A stretch of 64,000 nucleotides of DNA, taken from contig NZ_CP025394.1 of the NCBI RefSeq assembly GCF_002943525.1, positions 5,332,001 through 5,396,000 of the forward strand. Reading direction: 5' to 3'. Below the pieces are notes generated by a model, which saw nothing but the letters and a program-made list of their open reading frames with translations, ran no database searches and was not told the origin of the DNA. This DNA comes from Kitasatospora sp. MMS16-BH015. Lineage in GTDB: Bacteria > Actinomycetota > Actinomycetes > Streptomycetales > Streptomycetaceae. Positions 51,596 to 60,814 of the stretch are shown here, in pieces. The number at the start of each line of letters is the position of its first letter. The first letter of the stretch is position 1. The translations under genes were made by a program, and so were the position numbers.

Positions 51596-51748
51596 ATGCG
51601 TGCGCCATCGGGCTCGGCCCAGGTCTGGTCGCACCTCCAATCCCCTGTCGACCACCGGCCCGGTTCGCCCCGGGTGCGGCGCGGCGGGTTCATGCGCGTC
51701 AGCAATGCGAGGAGACGGTTCTGTGAGCGGGATCACGACGTCGGGTGA
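51596..51748 (+). CDS. Possible leaderless upstream ORF overlapping the prs start
   Basis: A 50-codon frame from ATG 51596 to TGA 51746-51748, in a different frame from prs and overlapping its first 26 bp. The ATG is 7 nt after TAACCT, so it would be the first codon of the prs mRNA. The encoded peptide is Arg/Pro-rich with no recognisable family. It could be a translated leader that affects prs initiation, or a chance frame. Confidence 0.35.
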   Translation: MRAPSGSAQVWSHLQSPVDHRPGSPRVRRGGFMRVSNARRRFCERDHDVG

Positions 51749-52700
51749 GAAGAAGCTCAAGCTCTTCTCCGGCCGTGCCCACCCCGAGCTGGCGAAGGAG
51801 GTTGCCGCGGCGCTGGGCACCGAACTCGTCCCGACCAAGGCCCACGACTTCGCCAACGGCGAGATCTACGTCCGCTTCCTGGATTCCGCGCGCGGCGCGG
51901 ACTGCTTCGTGATGCAGAGCCACACGGCTCCCATCAACCAGTGGATCATGGAGCAGCTGATCATGATCGACGCTCTGAAGCGGGCCTCCGCCCGGAGCAT
52001 CACCGCGATCCTCCCGTTCTACGGCTACGCCCGCCAGGACAAGAAGCACCTCGGCCGCGAGCCGATCTCCGCCCGCCTGGTCGCCGACCTGCTGGCCCAG
52101 GCCGGGGCCGACCGGATCATGGCCGTGGACCTGCACACCGCGCAGATCCAGGGCTTCTTCTCCGGCCCGGTGGACCACCTCTTCGCGCTGCCGCTGCTCT
52201 GCGACTACGTGGGGGAGAAGGTCGACCGCGCCAAGCTCACCGTCGTCTCGCCGGACGCCGGCCGGGTCAAGGTGGCCGACCAGTGGTGCGACCGCCTGGA
52301 CGCCCCGCTGGCGATCATCCACAAGCGCCGCGACATGACGCAGGCCAACACCATCCTCTCCGCCGAGGTGGTCGGCGACGTCAAGGGCCGGGTCTGCGTC
52401 CTGGTCGACGACATGATCGACACCGCCGGCACCATCTGCGCCGCCGCCGACGCCCTCTTCGAGAACGGCGCCTCGGACGTCATCGTGGCCGCCACCCACG
52501 GCGTGCTCTCCGGCCCGGCCGCGGACCGCCTGAAGAACTCCCGGGTCAGCGAGTTCGTCTTCACCAACACGCTGCCCACCCCGGCCGAGCTCCAGCTGGA
52601 CAAGGTCACCACCCTCTCCATCGCCCCCTCGATCGCCGCCGCGATCCGCGAGGTCTTCGAGGAGGGCTCGGTCACCAGCCTCTTCGAGGGCGTGCACTGA
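51723..52700 (+). CDS. prs: Ribose-phosphate pyrophosphokinase (PRPP synthetase)
   Basis: A 325-residue class I enzyme making PRPP from ribose-5-phosphate and ATP for purine, pyrimidine, His and Trp synthesis. DFANGEIYVRF, the Mg/ribose-phosphate VDLHTAQIQGFF, the flexible-loop KRRDMTQAN and the PRPP loop VLVDDMIDTAGTI are all present. GTG 51723 has AGGAGA ~10 nt upstream. It is flanked by glmU and rplY, each separated by a terminator. Confidence 0.95.
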   Translation: MSGITTSGEKKLKLFSGRAHPELAKEVAAALGTELVPTKAHDFANGEIYVRFLDSARGADCFVMQSHTAPINQWIMEQLIMIDALKRASARSITAILPFYGYARQDKKHLGREPISARLVADLLAQAGADRIMAVDLHTAQIQGFFSGPVDHLFALPLLCDYVGEKVDRAKLTVVSPDAGRVKVADQWCDRLDAPLAIIHKRRDMTQANTILSAEVVGDVKGRVCVLVDDMIDTAGTICAAADALFENGASDVIVAATHGVLSGPAADRLKNSRVSEFVFTNTLPTPAELQLDKVTTLSIAPSIAAAIREVFEEGSVTSLFEGVH

Positions 52701-52723
52701 GCCGTCTGACCGACCGTGAGATC

Positions 52724-52754
52724 CGGCCCCGTCGCGCTGAGCGCGACGGGGCCG
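52724..52754 (+). terminator. prs terminator
   Basis: A perfect 14-bp stem (52724-52737 with 52741-52754, loop TGA) 24 bp after prs. Confidence 0.87.
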
Positions 52755-52780
52755 ATTTCATGTCGGCAGGTAGGTGCGGT

Positions 52781-52786
52781 TAGACT
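52781..52786 (+). promoter_or_regulatory. -10 of rplY
   Basis: TAGACT lies 17 nt after a weak TTCATG. The transcript would have a ~165-nt 5' leader before rplY, long enough for post-transcriptional control, although I see no strong conserved structure. Confidence 0.45.
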
Positions 52787-52957
52787 CGTGAGACTGCTCG
52801 GCGAGGGATGACTTCTGCCTCCGTGATCGACGCGCTGGACTCCAGACGTGTGATCGCTGCAAGCGCCTGAATTGCTGACCGCCGAGCTGCCCCGAGATTC
52901 TTGAGGGTGTGGGCGGTTCTTCGCTTTCTGCACCCGTTTTTCCCCGAGGAGTGCAGC

Positions 52958-53551
52958 ATGTCCGAGATCCGCCTCGCCGCCGAGTCCCGCACCGAGTTCG
53001 GCAAGGGTGCCGCCCGTCGCGCCCGTCGCGCCGGCTTCGTCCCCGGTGTCGTCTACGGCCACGGCCACGCCCCGGTGCACCTGAACCTCCCGGGCCACGA
53101 CCTCATGATGGCGCTCAAGACCCCGAACGCCCTCCTGGTCGTCCCGATCGAGGGCAAGGACGAGTACGTCCTGCCGAAGGCCGTCCAGCGCGAGGCCATC
53201 AAGCGCACCATCGAGCACGTCGACCTCCTCCTGGTCAAGCGTGGCGAGAAGGTCACCGTCGAGATCCCGGTCCACACCGAGGGCGAGCTGGCCGCCGGTG
53301 GCAACCTGCTCGAGCACGTCCTGAACGCGCTCCCGATCGAGGCCGAGGCCACCCACCTCCCCGAGGCCGTCACCGTCTCCATCGAGGGCCTGGAGGCCGG
53401 CGCCTCCGTCCTCGCCAAGGACATCACCCTCCCGGCCGGTGTCACCCTGGCCGTCGACGCCGACGCCGTCGTCCTCCAGGTCATCGGCGCCCAGGCCTCG
53501 CAGGCCGACGCCGACGCCCAGGCTGCTGCCGAGGCCGGCGCCGAGGCCTGA
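52958..53551 (+). CDS. rplY: 50S ribosomal protein bL25 (CTC/Ctc family)
   Basis: A 197-residue two-domain bL25: the N-terminal 5S rRNA-binding domain (FGKGAARRARRAGFVPGVVYG, VQREAIKRTIEHVDLL) and a C-terminal TL5-type beta domain (HTEGELAAGGNLLEHVLNALPIEA in part), ending in an Ala/Asp/Glu-rich tail. ATG 52958 has GAGGAG 6 nt upstream. As in many actinobacteria it precedes pth, from which a 19-bp terminator separates it. Confidence 0.94.
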   Translation: MSEIRLAAESRTEFGKGAARRARRAGFVPGVVYGHGHAPVHLNLPGHDLMMALKTPNALLVVPIEGKDEYVLPKAVQREAIKRTIEHVDLLLVKRGEKVTVEIPVHTEGELAAGGNLLEHVLNALPIEAEATHLPEAVTVSIEGLEAGASVLAKDITLPAGVTLAVDADAVVLQVIGAQASQADADAQAAAEAGAEA

Positions 53552-53569
53552 GCCTCCCGCACTCCTTGA

Positions 53570-53620
53570 CCACTGCCCCGGCAGCTCCCGCTTCCCCGCG
53601 TGGAGCTGCCGGGGCAGTGG
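53570..53620 (+). terminator. rplY terminator
   Basis: A perfect 19-bp stem (53570-53588 with 53602-53620) around a 13-nt loop, one of the longest in the window. pth begins 42 bp later. Confidence 0.9.
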
Positions 53621-53662
53621 TATGTCTGTGAGAATCCCGGTCGAGTTTGAGGAGCGCTTGAG

Positions 53663-54238
53663 ATGAGCGACTACACGGGCCCCTGGCTGATCGTCGGCCT
53701 CGGCAACCCCGGGGAGAGTTACGCCCGGAACCGCCACAACATCGGCTTCATGGTGGCCGACCTGCTGGCCCAGCGGATCGGGGCGAAGTTCAAGGCCCAC
53801 AAGAGCCGCGCTCAGGTCGCCGAGGGCCGCCTCGCGGGCCAGCGGGTGGTGCTGGCCAAGCCGATGACCTTCATGAACCTCTCCGGCGGCCCGACCACCG
53901 CGCTGCGGGACTTCTACAAGGCCCCCACTGGCTCGATCGTGGCCGTCCACGACGAGCTGGACATCGACTACGCGGCCCTGCGGCTCAAGCTGGGCGGCGG
54001 CGACAACGGGCACAACGGGCTCAAGTCCATCACCAAGTCGCTCGGGCCGGACTACTACCGCGTCCGCTGCGGGGTCGGCCGCCCGCCGGGCCGGATGGAG
54101 GTGGCCGACTTCGTGCTCAAGGACTTCTCCTCCACCGAGCGCAAGGAGCTCGACTGGTTCGTCGACCGGGCCGCCGACGCGGTGGAGGCCGTCATCTCCG
54201 AGGGCTTGGAGCGGGCCCAGAGCACGTACAACACCTGA
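53663..54238 (+). CDS. pth: Peptidyl-tRNA hydrolase
   Basis: A 191-residue esterase that frees tRNA from peptidyl-tRNA dropped by the ribosome. [19 protein letters not shown] holds the catalytic His (near 28) and Asn; [18 protein letters not shown] and [12 protein letters not shown] are the other family signatures. ATG 53663 follows GAGGAGCG. Its close neighbours rplY and prs are also translation and nucleotide genes. Confidence 0.95.
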   Translation: MSDYTGPWLIVGLGNPGESYARNRHNIGFMVADLLAQRIGAKFKAHKSRAQVAEGRLAGQRVVLAKPMTFMNLSGGPTTALRDFYKAPTGSIVAVHDELDIDYAALRLKLGGGDNGHNGLKSITKSLGPDYYRVRCGVGRPPGRMEVADFVLKDFSSTERKELDWFVDRAADAVEAVISEGLERAQSTYNT

Positions 54239-54310
54239 CCGTCCGTCAGCATTCAACCCCTCGGACCACAACGGTCGTGCAACGCTTGGGCGCTGACGAT
54301 CGAAACGTAT

Positions 54311-54339
54311 GGGAACGACTCCGTCGATCCGCTACCGTC
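54311..54339 (+). promoter_or_regulatory. ECF-type promoter 1 (before small membrane gene)
   Basis: GGGAAC (54311-54316), 19 nt, CGTC (54336-54339). The same elements with identical spacing occur at 54629-54657, before the sigma factor gene. Confidence 0.55.
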
Positions 54340-54384
54340 TTGCCCGTACGCAGGGTTGAGGGGCATGGACCGGGGGTATCAGGC

Positions 54385-54618
54385 GTGGTTCGGGTGGGTC
54401 GGATCGTCGGCGGAGCGGTGATCGCGGTCGCAGTGCTGGGCGGTGCCCCGGCGGCGGAGGCGGCCACGCCCACGCCGGAGCCCGCGGCGGCGCAGCTCAA
54501 GCCCGCCACCGGTGAGGTCGGCGGCTCGGCCGGCCTGTACGCCGTGGCCGGCGGCCTGGTGGTGGCGGCGGGCGGCGCGGCCACCTGGTTGCGGCGCCGC
54601 CGGTCCGGCGCGCACTAG
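54385..54618 (+). CDS. Small exported membrane protein next to ECF sigma gene
   Basis: A 77-residue protein: a signal-like hydrophobic start (VGGAVIAVAVLGGAPAAEA), a short Pro/Ala/Thr-rich outer part and a C-terminal membrane helix (LYAVAGGLVVAAGGAATWL) followed by RRRR. It resembles a tiny surface protein held by its C-terminal helix, although no LPxTG sortase motif is seen. GTG 54385 follows GGGGG. It lies ~55 bp upstream of the ECF sigma gene and is preceded by a promoter of the same type, so it is a likely member of its regulon. Confidence 0.55.
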   Translation: MVRVGRIVGGAVIAVAVLGGAPAAEAATPTPEPAAAQLKPATGEVGGSAGLYAVAGGLVVAAGGAATWLRRRRSGAH

Positions 54619-54628
54619 AAGGTCTTCC

Positions 54629-54657
54629 GGGAACGTGTCATCCGTTTCCGGGCCGTC
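54629..54657 (+). promoter_or_regulatory. ECF-type promoter 2 (before sigma gene)
   Basis: GGGAAC (54629-54634), 19 nt, CGTC (54654-54657), with the sigma start at 54673. Identity with promoter 1 suggests autoregulation. Confidence 0.55.
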
Positions 54658-54672
54658 GTGCGTCTGTAGGGC

Positions 54673-55161
54673 ATGACGATGGAAGGCGATCCGTTCGACG
54701 CGTTCGTCGAGGCGAGATACCAGGCACTGCTGCGCGGGGCGTACCTGATCACCGGGGACCTGCACGACGCCCGGGACCTGCTCCACGACGCGCTGGCCAA
54801 GGTGTACGCCAAGCGGCGCTCGATACAGGAGCCCGAGGCGTACGTCCGCACGGCGATGGTGCGCACGCACGTCTCGCGGTGGCGGCGGACGAGGCGCGAG
54901 GTGCTGACCGACCGGCTGCCCGAGGGTGCCTCGCCGGAGGCGGACTTCGCGGACGAGCAGCTCTCCTCGGCCCTGCGGCAGTTGCCGCCGCGCCAGCGGG
55001 CGGCGGTGGTGCTCCGGTACTACGCCGATCTGCCGGTGGCGCGGGTGGCCGTCGAACTCGGCTGCTCGCTGCCGACCGCCAAGACCCATCTGACCCGGGC
55101 GATGACGACACTCCGGCGCGGCCTCGCCCCGGAGAGGGAGGCGGCCTCCGATGCCGGCTGA
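54673..55161 (+). CDS. ECF RNA polymerase sigma factor (SigE-family)
   Basis: A 162-residue group 4 sigma factor. Region 2 (AYLITGDLHDARDLLHDALAKVY, YVRTAMVRTHVSRWRR) and region 4 (LPPRQRAAVVLRYYADLP to SLPTAKTHLTRAMTTLRR) are complete; region 3 is absent. It resembles the short 'SigE family' common in Streptomyces. The next gene overlaps it by 11 bp and encodes a one-helix membrane protein, the usual place for an anti-sigma. Promoter-like pairs before this gene and the small membrane gene suggest a self-contained regulon. Confidence 0.9.
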   Translation: MTMEGDPFDAFVEARYQALLRGAYLITGDLHDARDLLHDALAKVYAKRRSIQEPEAYVRTAMVRTHVSRWRRTRREVLTDRLPEGASPEADFADEQLSSALRQLPPRQRAAVVLRYYADLPVARVAVELGCSLPTAKTHLTRAMTTLRRGLAPEREAASDAG

Positions 55162-55921
55162 GGAGCAGTTCGAAGAGCTCGTGACCACCCGGCTGGCGGC
55201 CGAGGCCGACGCGGCGGTCGGGAACCCGCCCGTCCCGCTGGCGGAGCTGCGCCGGGCCGGGCAGCGCAGGCTACGGGCCCGACGGGGGTGGCAGCTGGCG
55301 GCGGCGGTGGTCCTGGTCGCGGGCAGCACCGCCCTGGGCGCGGGCCTGAGCGGCCATCAGGGCCGGGCGGTGGTCGTACCGGCGGTGTCGAGCACGCCTT
55401 CCGGGACGCCCTCGCCCTCGCCCTCGTACCTGGTGGACCCGTCCTACTGCACCGGGAGCGACCGGGCGCCGGTGCCCGCCGCCGGGCCGTCGGGGCTGCC
55501 GAACGACCCCGTGGTGGACGCGGCCGCCGGAGTGGCGGACGGGCTGGGCCGCGGCGCGTACCGGGCCTCGTACACGGGTGTCTGCGTCGAGCCCTGGACG
55601 CACACCCTCTTCGTGTACCGGGTGCGCGGATCGGACTTCGACTCCGTGCTGACGGCCCGGGTCGCCAAGGCCGGGCTCACCCTGCGGTTCGTGGACGCCA
55701 AGCACTCGAAGCAGCAGGAGGACGCGCTCGTGCAGCGCGTCGTCCAGGACGGCGCGTACTGGCGGTCGAAGGGCGTGCAGGTCACGGACACCAGCGCGCG
55801 GTACGACGGCACCGGGGTGGTGGTCGGCGTGGTCGGGGCGGACGCGGCCCGGGCCGCCATGCTGGCCCGGTACGGCGGGATGGTCTCGGTGGTCGAGCAC
55901 ACGCCGATCGTCGCGGCCTGA
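55151..55921 (+). CDS. Membrane protein, putative anti-sigma factor
   Basis: A 256-residue protein with a short cytoplasmic part (1-45, basic and helical), one membrane helix (GWQLAAAVVLVAGSTALG, near 46-63) and a ~190-residue outer domain with Ser/Pro/Gly linker, two Cys (SYCTGS, TGVCVEPW) and an alpha/beta C-terminal part. No ZAS zinc motif is seen, so the anti-sigma role rests on gene order and topology. ATG 55151 overlaps the sigma gene by 11 bp. The outer domain could sense an envelope signal. Confidence 0.6.
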   Translation: MPAEEQFEELVTTRLAAEADAAVGNPPVPLAELRRAGQRRLRARRGWQLAAAVVLVAGSTALGAGLSGHQGRAVVVPAVSSTPSGTPSPSPSYLVDPSYCTGSDRAPVPAAGPSGLPNDPVVDAAAGVADGLGRGAYRASYTGVCVEPWTHTLFVYRVRGSDFDSVLTARVAKAGLTLRFVDAKHSKQQEDALVQRVVQDGAYWRSKGVQVTDTSARYDGTGVVVGVVGADAARAAMLARYGGMVSVVEHTPIVAA

Positions 55922-55922
55922 C

Positions 55923-55950
55923 GGTGGGGGCGGCGCGCGCCGCCCCCACC
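55923..55950. terminator. Bidirectional terminator between anti-sigma-like gene and ppc
   Basis: A perfect 28-bp palindrome with 14-bp arms and no loop spacing, between convergent stops at 55921 and 55957. Confidence 0.8.
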
Positions 55951-55956
55951 TAGGCG

Positions 55957-58767
55957 TCAGCCGGTGTTGCGCAGGCCGGCCGCGATGCCGTTGACGGTCA
56001 GCAGCAGGGCGCGGGCGCGCAGCGGGTCCTCGGGGCGGCCCTGGGCGACCAGTTCGCGCTGGCGGCGCAGGAGGGCGACCTGGAGGTAGGAGATCGGGTC
56101 GAGGTAGGCGTCGCGGACGACGAAGGTCTGCTTCAGGATCGGGTTGGATTCGAGCAGCTCGTTCTCGCCGGTGAGGCGGAGCACCTCGCGCAGGGTGAGG
56201 TCGTGCTCGGCGGTGATCTGGTCGAAGACGTGGTGCAGCTCGGCCGGGACGAGCTGCTCGACGTAGTGGCGGGCGATCCGCAGGTCGGTCTTGGCCAGCG
56301 TCATGGCGACGTTGGAGAGGAAGTTCTGGAAGAAGTGCCACTCGCCGTGCATCTCGGCGAGCACGTCGCCCAGGCCCGCCTCGCGGGCGGCGGCCAGGCC
56401 CGAGCCGACGCCGTACCAGCCGGGGACGATCTGGCGGGACTGGGTCCAGCCGAAGACCCACGGGATGGCCCGCAGGCCGTCCAGGCCGGCGCCGGAGTCG
56501 GGGCGGCGGGAGGGGCGGGAGCCCAGGTGGAGGGAGGCCAGCTGGTCGACCGGGGTGGCGGCGAAGAAGTACTTGGGCAGGTCCTCCTGCTCGACCAGCT
56601 TGCGGTAGGCGGTGTGGGCTGCTTCGGAGACCTGGTCCATCGCCGCGTCCCAGCGGGCCAGCTCCTCGGGGGCCTGGCGCGGGGAGGTGTGCAGGGCGGA
56701 GGCGGCCAGGGTGGCGGAGACGGTGAGCTCCAGGTTCTCCCGGGCCAGGGAGGGGATCAGGTACTTGTCGGAGATCACCTCGCCCTGCTCGGTGACCTTG
56801 ATCTCGCCCTCCAGGGTGCCCCAGGGCTGGGCCAGGATGGCCTCGTGCGAGGGGCCGCCGCCGCGGCCGACGGTGCCGCCGCGGCCGTGGAAGAGGCGCA
56901 GCCGGATGCCGTAGCGGTGGGCCACGTCGCGCAGTCGGCGCTGGGCGCGGTGGATCTCCCACTGGGAGGTGGTGATGCCGCCGAACTTGGAGGAGTCCGA
57001 GTACCCGAGCATGACCTCCTGGATGTCGCCGCGCAGCGAGACCAGCAGGCGGTAGGAGGGGTCGGAGAGCATCTCGTCGAGGATCAGGTCGGCCTTCTGG
57101 AGCTCCTCGGTGGTCTCGAGGAGCGGCACGATGCCGATCTTGGCGATGCCCGCGTGCAGGTCGATCAGGCCGGCCTCGCGGGCCAGCACGGTGGCGGCGA
57201 AGACGTCGTCGGCGCCTTGGCACATCGAGATGATGTAGCTCTCGACGATCTCGTCGCCGAACCGCTCGAAGCCCTCGCGGATGGTGGTGAAGACGCCGAG
57301 GGTCTTGGTGCCGGCCGCGTCCAGCGGGGCCGGGATGGGGGCCAGCGGGCGGCGCGAGCGCAGCTCCTTGGCGAGCAGGCGCTGGCGGTACTCGCGCGGC
57401 ATGTCGGCGTAGCGCCAGGCCTCCTCGCCGAGCCGGTCGAAGAGCTGGCCGAGCGCGTGGTGGAGGGCCTCGGCGTGCTCGCGCACGTCCATGGTGGCCA
57501 GCTGGAGGCCGAAGGCCTCCACGGTGCGGATCGCCCGGGCCAGGCGGCCGTCGGCGATCAGGCCGCCGCGGTGGGCGCGGAGCGAGTCCTGGATGAGCTT
57601 GAGGTCGGCGACCAGCTCACGGGTGCCGCGGTAGTCGCGGCCCTCGACGTGCCGGCGGCCGGAGGCCAGGCGGTCGCGGGTGTTCTCCAGCTTGAGCCGG
57701 ACGCAGGTGGCCTTGAGCCGGTAGGGCTCCTCGGCGTTCATCCGCTTGTAGCGCGGGCTCAGCTCGGGCAGGGCCTTGAGGTCGGCCTCCAGCGAGTCGA
57801 GCAGCTCGGCCGAGGCGCCGGCCAGCCGGACCGAGGTGGAGAGCGAGGCGCGCAGGTCGTCCACGGCGGCCAGCGCGTCCTTGATGCCGTACTCGTGCTG
57901 GAGGTTGAGCACGTCCCAGGTGACCTGCGGGGTGACGTTCGGGTTGCCGTCCCGGTCGCCGCCGATCCAGGTGCCGAAGGTCAGCGGGCGCACGCCCTCG
58001 GGGAGGGTGAGGCCGACCCGGGCCAGCTCCTCGTGCAGCTCCTCCAGCACCTCGGGGACGGCCTCGCGGTAGAGCTCGTCCAGGTAGTAGACGGCGTTGC
58101 GGGCCTCGTCGGTGGGCTCGGGGCGGGCGATCCGCAGCTCGTCGGTCTGCCAGAGCAGGTCGATCACCTCGGCGAGGCGGCGGTCGGCGCTGCGCTTGGC
58201 ACTGGAGTGGCGGGCCGGGTCGGTGGTGGAGAGGCCGGAGGCGACGTGCTCGCGGTGGATGCGCTCCAGCAGCTCGCCGATCCGGCGGAGCTTGTTGAGC
58301 ACGCTGCGGCGGGCGGCCTCGGTGGGGTGCGCGGTGAAGACCGGGCGGACGGCCAGGTTGGCCAGGGTGTCGGCCAGGTGCTTCGGGTCGGCCTCGGCCA
58401 GCTGGTCGGCGGTCTGGGCGAGCAGCGAGCCCTCGCGGGCCCGGCGGCCGGCGAACTCGCGGCCGCGGTGCACCTGCTCGGTGACGTTCGCCAGGTGGAA
58501 GTAGGTGGAGAAGGCGCGGACCAGCTTGGCGGCCGTCTCCAGGTCGATGTCCGAGAGCAGCTCGGCGGTGGCCTCGCCGTCGGTGCGGCTGAGCATCCGG
58601 ACCTGCTCGACCAGACCGAGCAGTTCGGGGCCCTCCTGCCGGACCAGGGTCTCACCGAGCAGGTCGCCGAGGCGGCGGATGTCCGCCCGCAGCGCGGCGT
58701 TGGCGGCTACCGATTCGGCAGCGGCAGGGCTGGTGCTGTCCGCCTGAGTGGGGACCTGAGCGGTCAC
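55957..58767 (-). CDS. ppc: Phosphoenolpyruvate carboxylase
   Basis: A 936-residue enzyme that carboxylates PEP to oxaloacetate, replenishing the TCA cycle. The catalytic His lies in [35 protein letters not shown], the mobile [16 protein letters not shown] loop and the C-terminal [11 protein letters not shown] are all intact. GTG 58767 is chosen because GGGAG lies just upstream and an upstream extension would be atypically basic. The gene is monocistronic, convergent with the anti-sigma-like gene and divergent from the histidine kinase. Confidence 0.95.
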   Translation of the reverse strand: MTAQVPTQADSTSPAAAESVAANAALRADIRRLGDLLGETLVRQEGPELLGLVEQVRMLSRTDGEATAELLSDIDLETAAKLVRAFSTYFHLANVTEQVHRGREFAGRRAREGSLLAQTADQLAEADPKHLADTLANLAVRPVFTAHPTEAARRSVLNKLRRIGELLERIHREHVASGLSTTDPARHSSAKRSADRRLAEVIDLLWQTDELRIARPEPTDEARNAVYYLDELYREAVPEVLEELHEELARVGLTLPEGVRPLTFGTWIGGDRDGNPNVTPQVTWDVLNLQHEYGIKDALAAVDDLRASLSTSVRLAGASAELLDSLEADLKALPELSPRYKRMNAEEPYRLKATCVRLKLENTRDRLASGRRHVEGRDYRGTRELVADLKLIQDSLRAHRGGLIADGRLARAIRTVEAFGLQLATMDVREHAEALHHALGQLFDRLGEEAWRYADMPREYRQRLLAKELRSRRPLAPIPAPLDAAGTKTLGVFTTIREGFERFGDEIVESYIISMCQGADDVFAATVLAREAGLIDLHAGIAKIGIVPLLETTEELQKADLILDEMLSDPSYRLLVSLRGDIQEVMLGYSDSSKFGGITTSQWEIHRAQRRLRDVAHRYGIRLRLFHGRGGTVGRGGGPSHEAILAQPWGTLEGEIKVTEQGEVISDKYLIPSLARENLELTVSATLAASALHTSPRQAPEELARWDAAMDQVSEAAHTAYRKLVEQEDLPKYFFAATPVDQLASLHLGSRPSRRPDSGAGLDGLRAIPWVFGWTQSRQIVPGWYGVGSGLAAAREAGLGDVLAEMHGEWHFFQNFLSNVAMTLAKTDLRIARHYVEQLVPAELHHVFDQITAEHDLTLREVLRLTGENELLESNPILKQTFVVRDAYLDPISYLQVALLRRQRELVAQGRPEDPLRARALLLTVNGIAAGLRNTG

Positions 58768-58961
58768 GGCTGGCTCCCTGGTGTGGTGGGGTCTGGCAAC
58801 GGCTCTCGTCACCATGCGTGGTGATGACGTGTGCGGACCGCGCTGTCCGGACGCCCCCAGCATAGGTGGCACCGGGTGCCGTGAAGGCGAGGTGGCCGGA
58901 TGGCGGACAGGTGCCGCAGGTCTTGTCGGTAAGTCGCTGGGAGACGGGAAAGCGTCCGGCC

Positions 58962-58967
58962 TAGGCT
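58962..58967 (+). promoter_or_regulatory. Leaderless -10 of the histidine kinase gene
   Basis: TAGGCT followed by 7 nt and ATG 58975; no Shine-Dalgarno. Confidence 0.45.
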
Positions 58968-58974
58968 GGGGCCC

Positions 58975-60234
58975 ATGGGGAAGTCACCGGGGGCGGCGCG
59001 GCGGCCGTGGTGGACGCGGCGCCGGAGCATGGTGCTCGACGTCGGGCTGGCGGCACTGGCCGCGCTGGAGTGCGCCGTCGGCGCGTACGCACTGGTCGGC
59101 GACCGGCTGCACGGGGGCCTGTGGGCCGAGCTGGGCGCGGCGCTGCTCGGTGCGCTGGCCGGGGCCACCCTCGTGGTGCGGCGGCGCTGGCCGGTGGTGC
59201 CGGTGGTGGCCGCGCTGGTCTTCGTGCCGGCGCTGTTCGGCGTGGTGCTGCTGGTCGTCTCGCTCTACAGCCTGGCCGCCACCTGGGAGTGGCCCTCCCG
59301 GCGCTGGCGGGTGCTCGGGCTCTCCGCGCTGGCCTACGTGGAGTCGGTCGGCATGCTGATGCTCTCCTTCTTCACCGCCGACAACCGGCCCGGCGAGACG
59401 CAGCCGCCGGCCTGGGTGCTGATCCTGGTCGCGGTGCTGGTGGCCGTCGGGCTGACCGTGCCGCCGGTGGTCACCGGCCTGTACGTGGGCGCGCGGCGGC
59501 GGCTGATCGAATCGCTCAAGGACCGCGCGCACGGCCTGGAGACCGAGCTCGACCTGCTGGCCGAGCAGGCCCAGGAGCGGGCCCGCCGGGCCCGGTTGGA
59601 GGAGCGCACCCGGATCGCCCGGGAGATGCACGACGTGGTGGCCCACCGGGTCAGCCTGATGGTGGTGCACGCCTCGGCCCTGGAGCGGATCGTCGACCGC
59701 GACCCGCAGAAGGCCAAGCAGAGCGCCGCGCTGATGGGCGAGGTCGGCCGGCAGGCGCTCAACGAGCTGCGGGAGATCCTCGGCGTGCTGCGGATGTCGG
59801 AGGAGACGGTGGAGCGCACCCCGGGCCTGGGCGGGCTGCCCGGGCTGGTCGCGCAGTCCGAGGCCGCGGGCATGCGGGTCTCGCTCACCGTCAAGGGCGA
59901 GTGCCGGGCCTACGTGCCGGAGGCCGAGCAGACCGCCTTCCGGGTGGTGCAGGAGGGCCTGACCAACGCGCACAAGCACGCCAGCGGGGCCAGGGTCTGC
60001 GTGCTGCTCTCCTACGTGCCGAACGGAGTGCGCGTCCTGGTGGCCAACGACTGCCCGGGCTCGGGCGTGAAGGTCGCCCTCCCGAGCGGCGGCAACGGGC
60101 TGCTCGGGATGCGCGAGCGCGTCCTCGCCCTCGGCGGCAGCTTCTCGGCCGGGGCGGACGGCAAGGGCGGCTTCCTGGTGGAGGCGTTCATGCCCTCCCG
60201 GCTGGCGGCGCGCGAGCAGGGCCTCGCCGGATGA
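58975..60234 (+). CDS. NarL-class sensor histidine kinase (orphan)
   Basis: A 419-residue membrane kinase. Five hydrophobic segments (about 18-165) form a membrane sensor with little extracellular part, followed by a short coiled coil and the HisKA_3 dimerisation domain with His219 in [12 protein letters not shown]. The HATPase domain has the NDCPGSG and [11 protein letters not shown] boxes. Kinases of this class normally phosphorylate LuxR-type regulators, but none is next to it; the two LuxR orphans at 36.7 and 41.0 kb are possible but unproven partners. The start appears leaderless. Confidence 0.9.
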   Translation: MGKSPGAARRPWWTRRRSMVLDVGLAALAALECAVGAYALVGDRLHGGLWAELGAALLGALAGATLVVRRRWPVVPVVAALVFVPALFGVVLLVVSLYSLAATWEWPSRRWRVLGLSALAYVESVGMLMLSFFTADNRPGETQPPAWVLILVAVLVAVGLTVPPVVTGLYVGARRRLIESLKDRAHGLETELDLLAEQAQERARRARLEERTRIAREMHDVVAHRVSLMVVHASALERIVDRDPQKAKQSAALMGEVGRQALNELREILGVLRMSEETVERTPGLGGLPGLVAQSEAAGMRVSLTVKGECRAYVPEAEQTAFRVVQEGLTNAHKHASGARVCVLLSYVPNGVRVLVANDCPGSGVKVALPSGGNGLLGMRERVLALGGSFSAGADGKGGFLVEAFMPSRLAAREQGLAG

Positions 60235-60238
60235 GGCG

Positions 60239-60688
60239 CTAGCTGTCCAGCCTCGGTGGGGTGCGGCCCAGGAGGAGGGTGGTGATGGCCTGGTCGGCGG
60301 AGTGGCCGAGGAAGTACTCGCCGGTGTGGTCGAGGCTGTAGACCCGGGCCTCCTCGTCCACGGCGAGCAGGGCCTGGCCGTACAGCTCCTCGCCGAGCGG
60401 GGCGAGCCGGGTGCCCAGGGCGCGGCCGAGGTCGGCCAGGGTGCGCGGCTGGTGCAGGCCGCAGAGGGGGTCGAGCAGGAAGGGGGTGCGGGCCATCCGC
60501 AGACCGGCCCCCGCGAGGTCGAAGGAGAGCCCGCCGAACTCCGCCCAGGCCTCGATCGCGGCCGGGAAGACCTCGTGCCGCACCGCCTCGGCCCCGCCGT
60601 ACCCGAGCAGCTCGTCGGCCCAGGCCTCGGCCTGCCGGATCTGCCAGCGGCCGGGGTGCCAGCCGGCCTGCTTGAGGGCGGCGGCCAC
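60239..60688 (-). CDS. SUKH-3 family immunity-like protein
   Basis: A ~149-residue protein with the SUKH-3 pattern: AGWHPGRWQIRQAEAWADEL, VFPAAIEAWAEFGGL and a late YSLDHTGEYFLGHSADQAI. SUKH proteins are immunity proteins against nucleic-acid-targeting toxins, notably deaminases, and the upstream gene on the same strand is such a deaminase-like protein. GTG 60688 is the first conventional start, but the frame stays open upstream with RFAAE, as in relatives; a CTG at 60742 with GGAG 6 nt before it could be the true start, giving 167 residues. Convergent with the kinase (4-bp gap). Confidence 0.82.
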   Translation of the reverse strand: MAAALKQAGWHPGRWQIRQAEAWADELLGYGGAEAVRHEVFPAAIEAWAEFGGLSFDLAGAGLRMARTPFLLDPLCGLHQPRTLADLGRALGTRLAPLGEELYGQALLAVDEEARVYSLDHTGEYFLGHSADQAITTLLLGRTPPRLDS

Positions 60689-60814
60689 CTCGGCGGCGAA
60701 GCGCGGCCGGGTGCGGGAGCTCGATGCGGCAGGCGGGTTCAGTGCGTACTCCGTGGTTCGGGGGGCAGAGGCCGACGGTCACCGGGTGGGGCGGGCGGCC
60801 GGGGCGGTCGTGGC

